Below the pieces are notes generated by a model. The model was not told the DNA's origin. It did no database searches and saw only the letters and a program-made list of their open reading frames with translations. Made by a program: the position numbers and the translations under genes. Below, piece by piece: positions 9,085-18,221 of a stretch of DNA of 64,000 nt. Each line of letters starts with the position of its first letter. Position 1 is the first letter of the stretch. Source of the stretch: Bradyrhizobium sp. LTSP885 (GTDB taxonomy: Bacteria; Pseudomonadota; Alphaproteobacteria; Rhizobiales; Xanthobacteraceae); contig NZ_JYMT01000042.1 in assembly GCF_000938305.1 (NCBI RefSeq), forward strand, positions 186,001-250,000, given 5' to 3'.

Positions 9085-10926
9085 ATGACGCTGCAGGCAT
9101 CCGCACTTCCCGTCGAGGCGCCGCCGGCGTTTCTTGGCGTGAGCCGGTCGTTGACCGGAAAACTCTGGCGCGACCGGCTGGATGCGCGCGGGGCGGCGCG
9201 GGCGCTTGCCATCGTCCAGCGCCATAACTTGCCGGAGATGCTGGCGCGGGTGCTGGCGGGGCGGGGCGTCGAGCTTGACGCTGTCCAGGATTTCCTCGAT
9301 CCGACCATCCGCAAGTTGATGCCCGATCCCCATACCGTGACTGACATGGAGGCCGCGGCGCGTCGTATCGCGGATGCAGCTGCGCGCGGCGAGATGGTTG
9401 CGATCTTCGGCGACTATGACGTCGACGGCGCGACTTCGGCGGCGTTGCTCGCCTGGCATTTGCGCCATTGCGGGCTCGATCCGTTGATCCACATCCCCGA
9501 CCGCATATTCGAAGGCTACGGACCGAACACCGATGCCGTCCGCGCGCTGGCGGCGAAGGGCGCGACGCTGCTCGTCACCGTCGATTGTGGCACCACCAGC
9601 ATCGAGCCGCTGGCGGAAGCCAAGAAGCTCGGGATGTCGGTCGTCGTGATCGATCACCATCAGACCGGTGACGAGCTTCCCGTGGTCGATGCGCTGGTCA
9701 ATCCGAACCGGGCCGACGATCTGTCGGGGCTCGGCCATCTCGCGGCCGTCGGCCTCGTGCTGGTGACGCTGGTGGCCGTCAATCGCGAGCTGCGTCAGCG
9801 CGGCTTCTGGACCAGCGAGCGGCCGGAGCCGGATCTGCTCGGCATGCTGCATCACGTGGCGCTTGGCACCGTCGCCGACGTCGCGCCATTGACCGGGCTC
9901 AATCGCGCCTTCGTGGCCAAGGGGCTGATCGCGATGCGCCGGCGTGACCATGTCGGCCACACCGCGCTGATGGATGTGGCGCGGCTGAATGGTCCGCCCG
10001 AGGCCTGGCATCTCGGCTTCATGCTGGGGCCGCGCATCAATGCCGGCGGGCGGATCGGACGCGCCGATCTCGGCGTCCGCCTGCTGCTCGAAGGCGACAT
10101 CTCGGAGGCCGCGCGGATCGCAGCCGAACTCGACCGCCTCAACGGTGAGCGGCGCCTGATCGAGCAGGCGGCCGAGGCGCAGGCCGAAGCCGAGGCGCTG
10201 GCCTCGCTCGGGCTCGAGGACAAGGGCGCTGTCATCGTCACCGCTGCCGAAGGCTGGCATCCGGGCGTGGTCGGCCTGGTGGCGGCGCGGCTGAAGGAGA
10301 AATTTGCGCGTCCAGCATTTGCGATCGCGCTCGAGCCCGGCGGCATCGGCACCGGATCGGGCCGCTCGATCGGCGGCGTCGATATTGGCAAGGCGGTGCG
10401 GCAGGCAGTGCACGATGGCCTCCTGATGAAGGGCGGCGGCCACGCGATGGCGGCCGGCGTGACGCTGCGCAAGGAGAAGCTCGCCGAATTCCGCGCCTTC
10501 CTGGAGAACGCGCTCGCCGCCGACGTCGCCAATTCGCGCCACGAGAACGAACTCTTCATCGACGGCGCGGTGACCGCGCGCGCGGTGACGCCGGAATTTG
10601 CCGCAACGCTCAATCGCGCAGGTCCCTTCGGCAGCGGCAATCCGGAGCCGGTGATCGCGCTGCCGTCGCATCAGCTGGTCTATGCCGACGAGGTCGGGCA
10701 GGCGCATCTGCGGCTGCGCTTCAAGTCCGGGGACGGTTCCATCGTCAACGGTATCGCATTCCGCTCGATCGGGCAGAAGCTCGGCAACGCCTTGACGCAA
10801 AATCGCGGCCAGCAATTGCATGTGGCGGGCTCTCTCGCGGTCGACCGTTGGCAAGGCACCGAACGTGTGCAATTCCGTGTGCTCGATGTCGCGGTGCCGG
10901 ATCAGGGCCCGGCAGTAATCAGATAA
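9085..10926 (+). CDS. recJ: Single-stranded-DNA exonuclease RecJ
   Basis: RecJ degrades single-stranded DNA 5' to 3' in recombination and mismatch repair. The 613-residue protein shows the DHH-family motifs: FGDYDVDG (residues 108-115), VTVDCGT (164-170), the DHH motif in VVIDHHQTGDELP (190-192) and the GGHAMAAGVT motif of the DHHA1 domain. ATG at 9085 has GGAAGGG just upstream. It follows the dehalogenase by 54 bp. Confidence 0.97.
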   Translation: MTLQASALPVEAPPAFLGVSRSLTGKLWRDRLDARGAARALAIVQRHNLPEMLARVLAGRGVELDAVQDFLDPTIRKLMPDPHTVTDMEAAARRIADAAARGEMVAIFGDYDVDGATSAALLAWHLRHCGLDPLIHIPDRIFEGYGPNTDAVRALAAKGATLLVTVDCGTTSIEPLAEAKKLGMSVVVIDHHQTGDELPVVDALVNPNRADDLSGLGHLAAVGLVLVTLVAVNRELRQRGFWTSERPEPDLLGMLHHVALGTVADVAPLTGLNRAFVAKGLIAMRRRDHVGHTALMDVARLNGPPEAWHLGFMLGPRINAGGRIGRADLGVRLLLEGDISEAARIAAELDRLNGERRLIEQAAEAQAEAEALASLGLEDKGAVIVTAAEGWHPGVVGLVAARLKEKFARPAFAIALEPGGIGTGSGRSIGGVDIGKAVRQAVHDGLLMKGGGHAMAAGVTLRKEKLAEFRAFLENALAADVANSRHENELFIDGAVTARAVTPEFAATLNRAGPFGSGNPEPVIALPSHQLVYADEVGQAHLRLRFKSGDGSIVNGIAFRSIGQKLGNALTQNRGQQLHVAGSLAVDRWQGTERVQFRVLDVAVPDQGPAVIR

Positions 10927-10945
10927 GAAAAAATTGGGAGTGGAC

Positions 10946-11755
10946 ATGTCGGGACAGGTTGAAGGCAAGGTCGCGCTGGTGACCGGCGGCGCGTCGGGCA
11001 TTGGCGCAGCGGTGGTCGAGCTTTTGGCGCAGGAGGGCGCGAGTGTCGTTGCGACCGATATCGACGAGTTGAACGGGCCCGAGCTCGCCGCACGGCTCAA
11101 GACGGCCGGGCGCGACGTCAGCTTCCTGCAGCAGGACGTCACCAGCGAGGAGCGCTGGATCGAAGTCGTCGCAGAAGTCGGCAAGCGCTTTGGCCGCCTG
11201 GATATCATGGTCTCGAACGCCGGCATCGGCATCGGCGCGCCATCGATCGTCGAGATGTCGCTTGCGGATTGGCGGCGGCAGACCGCGATCAATCTCGACG
11301 GCGTGTTTCTGTCGGTAAAACATTCCCTGCCGCTGATGCGCAAGCATGGCGGTGGCTCTGTTATCATGATGTCGTCGCTCGCCGGCCTCCGTGGCGCGGC
11401 GACCCTGGCAGGCTATAGCGCCACCAAGGGCGGCGTCCGGCTGTTCGCCAAGTCGATCGCGATGGAGTGCGCCCAGATCGGCGACGGCATCCGCGTCAAC
11501 TCGGTGCATCCCGGCATCATCGACACGCCGATCTGGGGCAAGATCCCGACCGGGGCCACCGGCGCCGGCCAGAACGCGCCGGTTGATCCGGAGGAGCGCG
11601 CGAGATTTGCCACGCCGCTCGGCCGCGCCGGCCAGGCGATCGAGATCGCGCAGGGCGTGCTGTATCTGGCGTCGGATGCGTCGCGGTACGTGACGGGGAC
11701 GGAGCTCGTGATTGACGGCGGGATGAATGCGGGTGGGGTAGTGCGCAGGGCGTGA
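10946..11755 (+). CDS. Short-chain dehydrogenase/reductase
   Basis: A 269-residue classical SDR with the cofactor loop TGGASGIG (residues 13-20), NAG at 91-93, catalytic Ser at about 143 and the YxxxK pair Tyr157/Lys161 (YSATKGG). The Asp in VATDIDE after the second strand suggests NAD over NADP. The segment ending ITDGGMNAGG-like at the C-terminus (VIDGGMNAGG) is typical. ATG at 10946 follows TTGGGAG. The substrate is unknown; the closest named families are cyclopentanol or 3-beta-hydroxysteroid dehydrogenases, which is only a general resemblance. Confidence 0.9.
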   Translation: MSGQVEGKVALVTGGASGIGAAVVELLAQEGASVVATDIDELNGPELAARLKTAGRDVSFLQQDVTSEERWIEVVAEVGKRFGRLDIMVSNAGIGIGAPSIVEMSLADWRRQTAINLDGVFLSVKHSLPLMRKHGGGSVIMMSSLAGLRGAATLAGYSATKGGVRLFAKSIAMECAQIGDGIRVNSVHPGIIDTPIWGKIPTGATGAGQNAPVDPEERARFATPLGRAGQAIEIAQGVLYLASDASRYVTGTELVIDGGMNAGGVVRRA

Positions 11756-12246
11756 GCGCATTCGGTCGTCATTGCGAGTCAAGCGAGCGCTCTCCCCAAC
11801 CGTCGTCCCTGCGAAAGCAGGGACCTATAACCACAGGGTTGTGTTGTTGAAGAAGGCTGTGGCCCCAGCGTCGTGCAACAATAATCTTCGGTGGCTATGG
11901 GTCCCTGCTTTCGCAGGGACGACGGCGAATATGTGGCACTGCTTGTGAGTCATACACCCACATTCTCGCGACATGATTTGTCCGAGCGTTGCATTTCGTT
12001 TGCCCTCTCACTCTTTGACGTGAGGCCTTGCCACGTCGGGCAACTCAGTGATTGTCCCCTGCGAGGTTGATTGAGCCGTCACGGGTCCTGCGGCCGCGCA
12101 CGGCATATGATTTGCAAGGGAGTACTCGATAGGCCCAAGCGTGCTCCGCCGCTCGGCGTAGCTCACATGTGCGGCGCCTCGACAGAGTTGATAATGCAGA
12201 CGGACACGCGCATCAGTTGCTACCACACGCGGTTGGATCCCGATCG
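11756..12246. other. Intergenic region (491 bp)
   Basis: Apart from the inverted repeat at 11801-11924 I see no gene. A minus-strand open frame at 12008-12262 has no ribosome site, low-complexity composition and overlaps the start of hyuA, so it is not called. The promoter of the hydantoinase operon must lie here, but no convincing box stands out. Confidence 0.5.
11801..11924. repeat. Inverted-repeat element (24-bp perfect arms)
   Basis: The arm CGTCGTCCCTGCGAAAGCAG (continuing GGAC) at 11801-11824 is perfectly complementary to 11901-11924, with 76 bp between. Each arm contains its own smaller palindrome (GTCCCTGC...GCAGGGAC). This looks like one of the dispersed intergenic repeats of bradyrhizobia. 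No coding capacity. Confidence 0.8.
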
Positions 12247-14316
12247 ATGAATGCCTCCACAAAGCCTGTCCGGATCGGGGTCGATATCGGCGGCACGTTT
12301 ACTGACCTGCAAATCTTCGATGCGCGCGACGGCCGGATCGTTGCCTACAAGCTGCCAACGACACCGGAAGATCCGTCGATTGCGCTGGTCGAGGGCATCA
12401 AGACCGCCGGCCGACGCTACGGCTTTACCTTGTCTGATGTCGGCTATCTCATGCACGGCACCACGATTGCCACCAATGCCGTGCTCGAGCGCAAGCTGCC
12501 GGCGGGGGCTTTGGTGACGACGGCGGGTTTCGAGGATGTGCTGGAGATCGGCCGCCACTACCGTCGCGAGGTCTATTCGATCCATCCGCAGCCGGTCCCC
12601 GCGCTGATCCCGCGTAACAGGCGCTTCGGCTTCCACGAGCGGATGCGCTTTGACGGCACCGCCGAACGCGTGCCGACCGAGGCCGACATCGATGCCGTCA
12701 TCACGCAATTGGCTGCAGTCGACATCGAAACGGTCGCCGTCGCCTTACTCCACGCCTACGCCAATTCCGATCACGAGCAGCGCCTTGCCGATCGCATCCG
12801 AAAAGCGCTGCCGAGGCTCGACATTTCACTGTCGTCGGTCATCAGCCCGGAAATCCGCGAATATGAGCGGACCAGCACGACCGTGCTCAATGCGCTTTTG
12901 CAGCCCGTTGTCCGCGCGTACATCGAACGCCTTGGCGCACGCATGCGCGCCGAGGCGTTCGCTCCGCATCTCCTGATCGTGCAGTCGAACGGCGGGGTGT
13001 GTACGCCGGCCACCGCCGCTGCCGAGCCGGCCCGTCTGTTGTTATCGGGCCCGAGCGGTGGGGCAATGGCCGCGCTCGAGCTCGCGCGCCAATTCGACGA
13101 GCCCAATCTGGTTGCCGTCGACATGGGCGGCACAAGCTTCGATGTGTCGGTGGTCCGCGATAATAGGCTCGAGATCGTCACCCTGAGCGAGATCGACCGG
13201 CTGCCCGTACGCCTGCCGATGATCGAGATTCGCACCATCGGCGCCGGCGGCGGCTCGATCGCACGAGTCAATGCGGCGAGGCAGATGACGGTCGGCCCTG
13301 AGAGCGCTGGCGCACGCCCGGGCCCGGTCTGCTACAGCCGCGGCGGCACCGAGCCGACAGTAACCGATGCGAATCTCGCTCTGGGCCGGCTGGATGCCGC
13401 CACCTTCCTCGGCGGCGCCATGGCGCTCGATCGGGATGCGGCCCGCGCCGCCATCCTGGCGCGGGCCGGGGACCCGCTCGGGTTCGATACGGATGCTGCC
13501 GCCGCGGGCATTCTCCGCCTGACCAACACCAATCTCGCCGCGGCGATCCGCGTTAGTCTCTTCGAGAAAGGGCTCGATCCGCGCGATTTCACCATGCTGA
13601 GCTTCGGCGGCGCAGGATCGGTGCACGCCTGCGCGGTGGCGGACGAGCTTGGCATCCGGCGCATCATCTTTCCGGTCGATGCCAGCACGTTCTCTGCGCG
13701 CGGCGTGCTGATGGCCGATATCGAGCACGCCTTTGGCCGTTCGGGTGTGCGGCGGTTCGACGGCAGCGCCGTCGCATGGGTGCGTTCTTGTTTTGAGAGC
13801 CTCAAGGCTGAAGGTGCGGCACGCCTTGAAGCCGACGGCATTGCGCCTGATGACCGACAGTTCGAGCTGTCTGCCGATCTGCGCTATCGCGGTCAGGCCT
13901 TCGAGCTCAGCGTGCCCTGGGGAGAGATTTCGCTCGACGATGACGGCATCGGCGAAATTGGCCTTCGTTTCCACGCCCAGCACGCGCAACGGTTTTCCTA
14001 CGCCAGTCCGGAAGATGCGATCGAGCTCGTGACCCTGCGGCTTGCGGCCATTGGACGAATGGCGCGACCGCAGATTTCTGCTGAACAGCCTTCTCACACC
14101 GACAGCCCCACGGCCGGTCGCCGCAGTGTCTACGTCAACGGTCAATGGCAAGACGTAGCCACTTGGCGACGCGACGCGATCAGAGATTCGCTCGAGATTG
14201 TCGGGCCCGCCATTGTCGAGGAAGACTATACGGCCGTTTACGTTGCACCGGGCTGGTCGCTCGCGCGCGGGCGAGATGGTCATCTGGTGGCTGTCAACAA
14301 CGAGGAGTTGGCATGA
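12247..14316 (+). CDS. hyuA: Hydantoinase/oxoprolinase family protein, A subunit
   Basis: A 689-residue HyuA-type ATPase subunit. The N-terminal hydantoinase A domain begins GVDIGGTFTDLQIF, followed by HGTTIATNAVLER; the central domain carries LSGPSGGAMAALELA, VDMGGTSFDVSV and IGAGGGSIA. These are the signature segments of N-methylhydantoinase, acetone carboxylase and 5-oxoprolinase A-type subunits. It hydrolyses a cyclic amide or related substrate with ATP, together with the B subunit downstream, whose ATG overlaps this stop. Start ATG at 12247 has only a weak purine stretch upstream. The substrate is not determinable from the sequence. Confidence 0.92.
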   Translation: MNASTKPVRIGVDIGGTFTDLQIFDARDGRIVAYKLPTTPEDPSIALVEGIKTAGRRYGFTLSDVGYLMHGTTIATNAVLERKLPAGALVTTAGFEDVLEIGRHYRREVYSIHPQPVPALIPRNRRFGFHERMRFDGTAERVPTEADIDAVITQLAAVDIETVAVALLHAYANSDHEQRLADRIRKALPRLDISLSSVISPEIREYERTSTTVLNALLQPVVRAYIERLGARMRAEAFAPHLLIVQSNGGVCTPATAAAEPARLLLSGPSGGAMAALELARQFDEPNLVAVDMGGTSFDVSVVRDNRLEIVTLSEIDRLPVRLPMIEIRTIGAGGGSIARVNAARQMTVGPESAGARPGPVCYSRGGTEPTVTDANLALGRLDAATFLGGAMALDRDAARAAILARAGDPLGFDTDAAAAGILRLTNTNLAAAIRVSLFEKGLDPRDFTMLSFGGAGSVHACAVADELGIRRIIFPVDASTFSARGVLMADIEHAFGRSGVRRFDGSAVAWVRSCFESLKAEGAARLEADGIAPDDRQFELSADLRYRGQAFELSVPWGEISLDDDGIGEIGLRFHAQHAQRFSYASPEDAIELVTLRLAAIGRMARPQISAEQPSHTDSPTAGRRSVYVNGQWQDVATWRRDAIRDSLEIVGPAIVEEDYTAVYVAPGWSLARGRDGHLVAVNNEELA

Positions 14317-15950
14317 CGACGCTCGATCCCATCGAACTCGAAGTGTTGCGCAACGCGCTCACGGCTGCGGCCGCGGAGATGGACGTCACGATGTGGCGGA
14401 CCAGCCGCTCGACCATCGTGCGCGAGATGCTCGACTACTCGACGGCCATCTTCGACGCTGATGGCAACAACGTGGCGCAGTCGGCACGCATTCCGCAGCA
14501 CCTCAACTCGATGGGCTATTTTCTGCGGACGATCCTCGATCGGTTCGTTCCGGCCGACCTCTGGGAAGAGGGCGATGTCATCATCTCGAACGATCCCTAT
14601 TGCGGCGGCCAGCATCTGCCTGACATTGCGGCCTTCCGCCCCGTTTTCTCGGGGGGCAGGCGTGTCGCGATCGTCGGCACGCTTTGCCACCATCTTGACA
14701 TGGGCGGCATGTCGCCCGGCAGTTACGCCGCCAACGCGACCGAGATTTATCAGGAAGGATTGCGGATTCCGCCCTCGAAGCTTTTCGCGAGAGGCGTGCG
14801 CAATGACGTGCTGTGGCGACTGATCGCCCAGAATGTGCGCCAGCCGGTTGCCGTCATGGGTGACCTGCAGTCGCAAATCGCCTCGCTCGGCGTCGGCGTG
14901 CGCGCAGTCGAGATCCTGACGGCGCGATACGGCGCAGACACCCTGATCGCGTCGTGTTCGGCGATGCTCGACGCTTCCGAGGCTGCCATGCGTGACGTCA
15001 TTCGCGCCATCCCCGACGGCGCTTACGAATTCGAGGACTTTCTCGATGACGATGGCATCGACGTGGCGCGGCCGGTGCGCATCCATGCACGGATTTCCGT
15101 GACCGGTGACACATTGGTCGTTGATCTCTCCGGCTCGGACCGCGAGGTCCCGGGACCGATCAACGCGACCCTCGGTTCGACATCGTCTGCTGTCTATTTC
15201 GCCATCGTCGCCGCAGCTGACCGCCCGATCGTGCCGAACGCCGGCTGCTACCGTCCGATCGAGATCGTCGCGCCCGAGGGCCTGATCGTGTCGGCGCAGC
15301 ATCCCGCGCCCGTCGCGCATCGGCTTGCACCTGGTCACGTCCTGCTCAACGTTCTGTTCGGTGCTCTTGCGAAGGCGATCCCCGGTCGACTGCCGGCGGC
15401 CTATTATGCCGTCAGCTACGTCTGTTCGTTCCAGACCATGGAAGCCAGCGGCGCGCGAAAGGTGCTGGTCGAGATCGAGGTCGGGGGCTGCGGTGCGCAT
15501 CCTGATGGCGACGGCGCCAGCGCGCATTCGTTCGGCATGCACAACAACGCCTCGATCCCGATCGAGATGATTGAGAGCAGCATGCCCATCACCATGGTTG
15601 AATATGGCCTCGCGCCAGGGACGGGCGGAGACGGGCGGCATCGCGGTGGTCTCGGCCTGCGCCGAGCCTGGCGCATCGACAGCCAGGCGGCGACCTTTAC
15701 GGGACAGATGGATCGCTTCCACTTTCGGCCGTTCGGGCTCGATGGCGGTGAACCTGGGGCCGTCGGCCACCTTGATCTTATTCGCGATGGAAAGGCGCAG
15801 GCGCTGCCCTCGAAGATATCCAACATGCCGCTGCGAAACGGCGATGTGATCCGGCTTGTGACCTCTGGCGGCGGCGGCCTCGGCCCGCCGAGCGAGCGGC
15901 AGGCTTCCTTGCGGCGGCGGGACCGCGAGCAGGGCTATTTGATGGAATAA
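14313..15950 (+). CDS. hyuB: Hydantoinase B/oxoprolinase family protein
   Basis: The 545-residue B subunit partner of the preceding gene. Characteristic stretches are DPIELEVLRNAL, SRIPQHLNSMG-like (ARIPQHLNSMGYFL), SNDPYCGGQHLPD and CHHLDMGGMSPGS. Its ATG overlaps the hyuA stop (ATGA), so translation is coupled, as expected for a 1:1 complex. Metal and substrate cannot be specified. Confidence 0.92.
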   Translation: MTTLDPIELEVLRNALTAAAAEMDVTMWRTSRSTIVREMLDYSTAIFDADGNNVAQSARIPQHLNSMGYFLRTILDRFVPADLWEEGDVIISNDPYCGGQHLPDIAAFRPVFSGGRRVAIVGTLCHHLDMGGMSPGSYAANATEIYQEGLRIPPSKLFARGVRNDVLWRLIAQNVRQPVAVMGDLQSQIASLGVGVRAVEILTARYGADTLIASCSAMLDASEAAMRDVIRAIPDGAYEFEDFLDDDGIDVARPVRIHARISVTGDTLVVDLSGSDREVPGPINATLGSTSSAVYFAIVAAADRPIVPNAGCYRPIEIVAPEGLIVSAQHPAPVAHRLAPGHVLLNVLFGALAKAIPGRLPAAYYAVSYVCSFQTMEASGARKVLVEIEVGGCGAHPDGDGASAHSFGMHNNASIPIEMIESSMPITMVEYGLAPGTGGDGRHRGGLGLRRAWRIDSQAATFTGQMDRFHFRPFGLDGGEPGAVGHLDLIRDGKAQALPSKISNMPLRNGDVIRLVTSGGGGLGPPSERQASLRRRDREQGYLME

Positions 15951-15988
15951 CGCATGTCTTGATCGTTTAACTCGGAGAGGTGAACGTT

Positions 15989-17230
15989 ATGGATCGCAGA
16001 ACGCTTCTTTTGGGCGGCACCGCAGCGCTCGCCGCCAGCACTTTGCCGGTATCCGCTCAAAACGATGGCGAGATACGCATCGGCTTTACTTACCCATTGT
16101 CAGGTGCGAACGCCCAGACCGGTGTCGACGCGCAAAGGGCGTTCGAAACCGCGGCCGAGATCATCAACAACGACTACGATTTCGACTTGCCGCTGGCGAA
16201 GGGCGTCGGTCTGCCGGGACTTGGTGGCGCCAAGCTGCGGATGATCTTTGCCGACCATCAATCCGATCCGCAGAAGGGGCGCGCCGAGGCCGAGCGCCTG
16301 ATCACCCAGGACAACGTCTGCGCAGTCATCGGCACCTATCAGAGCGCGGTCGCGGTCACGGTCAGCCAGATCTGCGAGCGCTATCAAATTCCGTTCGTCT
16401 CCGCCGAAAACTCCTCGCCGAATTTGCATCGGCGCGGCTTGAAATACTTCTTTCGTCCGGCACCGCATGACGAGATGTATTCAGCGGCGATGTTCGATTT
16501 CTTCGATGCGATGAGGAAGAAGGGCACCAAGATCGAGACGCTGTCGCTGTTCCACGAGGATACCATCTTCGGCACCGACTCCGGCAACGCGCAGGCCAAG
16601 CTTGCGGCCGAACGCGGCTACAGGATCGTCGCCGATATCAAGTACCGCTCCAACACGCCCTCGCTCTCGGCCGAGGTGCAGCAGCTCAAGTCAGCCAATG
16701 CCGACGTGCTGATGCCGTCCAGCTACACCACGGATGGCATTCTCCTGATCAAGACCATGGCCGAGCTCGGCTACAGGGCGAATGCGATCGTGGCGCAGGA
16801 CGGCGGCTTCTCCGACAAGGCGCTCTATGACGCGGTCGGCGACAAGCTCGAGAATTTGATCTCGCGCAGCACCTTCTCGCTCGATCTCGCCACCAAGCGG
16901 CCGATGGTCGGCACCATCAACGCCATGTTCAAGCAGAAGTCCGGCAAGGATTTCAACGACCTCACCTCGCGCGAGTTCGTGGCCCTGCTGGTGCTGGCAG
17001 ACGCGATCAACCGCGCCAAATCGACCGACGGCCCGAAAATCCGCGACGCGCTGGCCGCAACCGACATTCCGGGGGAGCAGACCATCATGCCCTGGCGGCG
17101 CATCAAGTTCGACGAGACGGGCCAGAACAACGACGCCGACCCGGTGCTGCTGCAATATGTCGGCGGCAAGTTCGTCACCATCTCGCCGCCGCAGGCCGCG
17201 ATTGCCGAGGCGGTCTGGCCAATGAAGTGA
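15989..17230 (+). CDS. ABC transporter substrate-binding protein (branched-chain amino acid type)
   Basis: A 413-residue periplasmic binding protein of the Leu/Ile/Val (Peripla_BP_6) type. The N-terminus RRTLLLGGTAALAAS is a twin-arginine-like signal, cleaved near SAQ. The mature part starts GEIRIGFTYPLSGANAQTG, then DHQSDPQKGRAEAERLI and IGTYQSAVAVTVSQ, typical of the family. ATG at 15989 follows CGGAGAGG. It is the third gene of the hyuA-hyuB operon, so it probably delivers the substrate of that enzyme or a related amide or peptide. No permease or ATPase genes follow, so partners must be encoded elsewhere. Confidence 0.9.
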   Translation: MDRRTLLLGGTAALAASTLPVSAQNDGEIRIGFTYPLSGANAQTGVDAQRAFETAAEIINNDYDFDLPLAKGVGLPGLGGAKLRMIFADHQSDPQKGRAEAERLITQDNVCAVIGTYQSAVAVTVSQICERYQIPFVSAENSSPNLHRRGLKYFFRPAPHDEMYSAAMFDFFDAMRKKGTKIETLSLFHEDTIFGTDSGNAQAKLAAERGYRIVADIKYRSNTPSLSAEVQQLKSANADVLMPSSYTTDGILLIKTMAELGYRANAIVAQDGGFSDKALYDAVGDKLENLISRSTFSLDLATKRPMVGTINAMFKQKSGKDFNDLTSREFVALLVLADAINRAKSTDGPKIRDALAATDIPGEQTIMPWRRIKFDETGQNNDADPVLLQYVGGKFVTISPPQAAIAEAVWPMK

Positions 17231-17238
17231 GAATTTCG

Positions 17239-17345
17239 CTAGAGCACTTTCGGTTCTGATTGAATCAGAACCGAAGCTCTAGATTCTTGTTTTGACGCGT
17301 TTTCTTCACGCGAACCGGTATCCACTTCGCTCGAAAACGCTCTAG
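17239..17345. repeat. CTAGAGC-type intergenic repeat, copy 1
   Basis: One of four full copies of a ~105-bp element in the window (others at 27671, 38848 and 45130). It carries the conserved block ACGCGTTTTCTTCACGCGAA and a hairpin GGTTCTGATTGAATCAGAACC. It begins 8 nt after the stop of the substrate-binding protein, in a position suited to a transcription terminator. Confidence 0.85.
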
Positions 17346-17487
17346 GCGTGATGCAGCCCGCCGACGTCAAATCGTTGTCGCGCTCTGTTGGCCCGCAACG
17401 ACGCTGAACTCGTCGCAGCCTGCGTAAGCGAAGCGACATGCGGGAGTGCTTTCCCGGATATCGCTCGGCTCACCCGGGCTGAGCCGG

Positions 17488-17508
17488 CTTCGCTCGAAAA
17501 CGCTCTAG
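17488..17508. repeat. Partial CTAGAGC-type repeat end
   Basis: This 21-bp stretch repeats the right end of copy 1 (17325-17345) exactly. The intervening ~140 bp is unrelated to the repeat. On the minus strand the edge CTAGAGCG supplies the TAG stop of the Cys-rich gene at 17505-18065. Confidence 0.75.
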
Positions 17509-18065
17509 CGCTGAGATCTTGATCGCTTGAGATCGGCGAATGTAAGCTTCCCGGCAAGTTGCAGGCTGCTGCAAGTCCAGCGGGCTTTATTTGCGTACTC
17601 GCCCAAGAAAATTCTGGTCTCGAGGCAGTCCGTGTAGGATTTGTAGGTGAGGTTGTCTCTGCACGTTATCGAGAAGGGTCCAAGTCCAGTTGTCCCTCCA
17701 GCCGACTCGCTACACCCAACCCAAGGTAGGCCACCGTGTGGAAGGCTTGACTCGCAACCACCGTTGCAATTGCTGGCGACCTTCTCCAGCGCGGCAATTC
17801 TGGCCAATGGTGGACCTGATCCACCCGTGGGCGTGCCGTCGTCGACCGATGACGTCTGGCGGGCCGACGATCTGCGGTGAGACACCACCGTGTGTGCCAC
17901 CCGCTCCGGCCTGCTTGTCGGCCTTGCCACCTGCTTCGGCGCTTCGACCGTGATGGAGGGGAGCGGGGCGGTGGCGTCTGTTTGCGACGCGGCCGGCCCG
18001 CACAGCGCGACAGTTGACAACATAGCGACGGCGGAAGGCACGACAAGGCTTGACGACCATCTCAT
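17505..18065 (-). CDS. Cys-rich secreted protein, paralogue of 22359-22844
   Basis: A 186-residue protein with a clear signal peptide (MRWSSSLVVPSAVAMLSTVA, cleavage near ASQ). The mature part opens with LPSITVEAPKQVARP, a low-complexity linker, then a Cys-rich domain with CNGGCESSLPHGGLPWVGC, TCRDNLTYKSYTDC and a final C near the end. The same order of motifs appears in the protein at 22359-22844. Seven or so cysteines in the exported domain suggest disulfides. ATG 18065 has AAAGGA at good spacing; ATG 18071 is the alternative. The function is unknown. The TAG stop lies in a dispersed-repeat edge. Confidence 0.75.
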   Translation of the reverse strand: MRWSSSLVVPSAVAMLSTVALCGPAASQTDATAPLPSITVEAPKQVARPTSRPERVAHTVVSHRRSSARQTSSVDDGTPTGGSGPPLARIAALEKVASNCNGGCESSLPHGGLPWVGCSESAGGTTGLGPFSITCRDNLTYKSYTDCLETRIFLGEYANKARWTCSSLQLAGKLTFADLKRSRSQR

Positions 18066-18221
18066 GACCATGTCCTTTCAAGGGACGCACATGCCGTCCC
18101 AATTGCATTACCACACCTTTCAACTAGCCGAAATTTCCGAAGTTGGCCACCGTAGGTCAAAAAGATTTCTGTTTGACCCTTGGCGATCCTTGGCGATCCG
18201 TCGGCTCGCAATGCCGCCGAA

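Noticed and set aside
8146..11367. A 1073-codon open frame on the minus strand
   Set aside because: It lies antisense to recJ and the dehalogenase and SDR genes, has no ribosome site and shows arginine/histidine-rich shadow composition typical of GC-rich DNA.
12008..12262. Small minus-strand frame before hyuA
   Set aside because: No ribosome site, overlaps the hyuA start and has no similarity.
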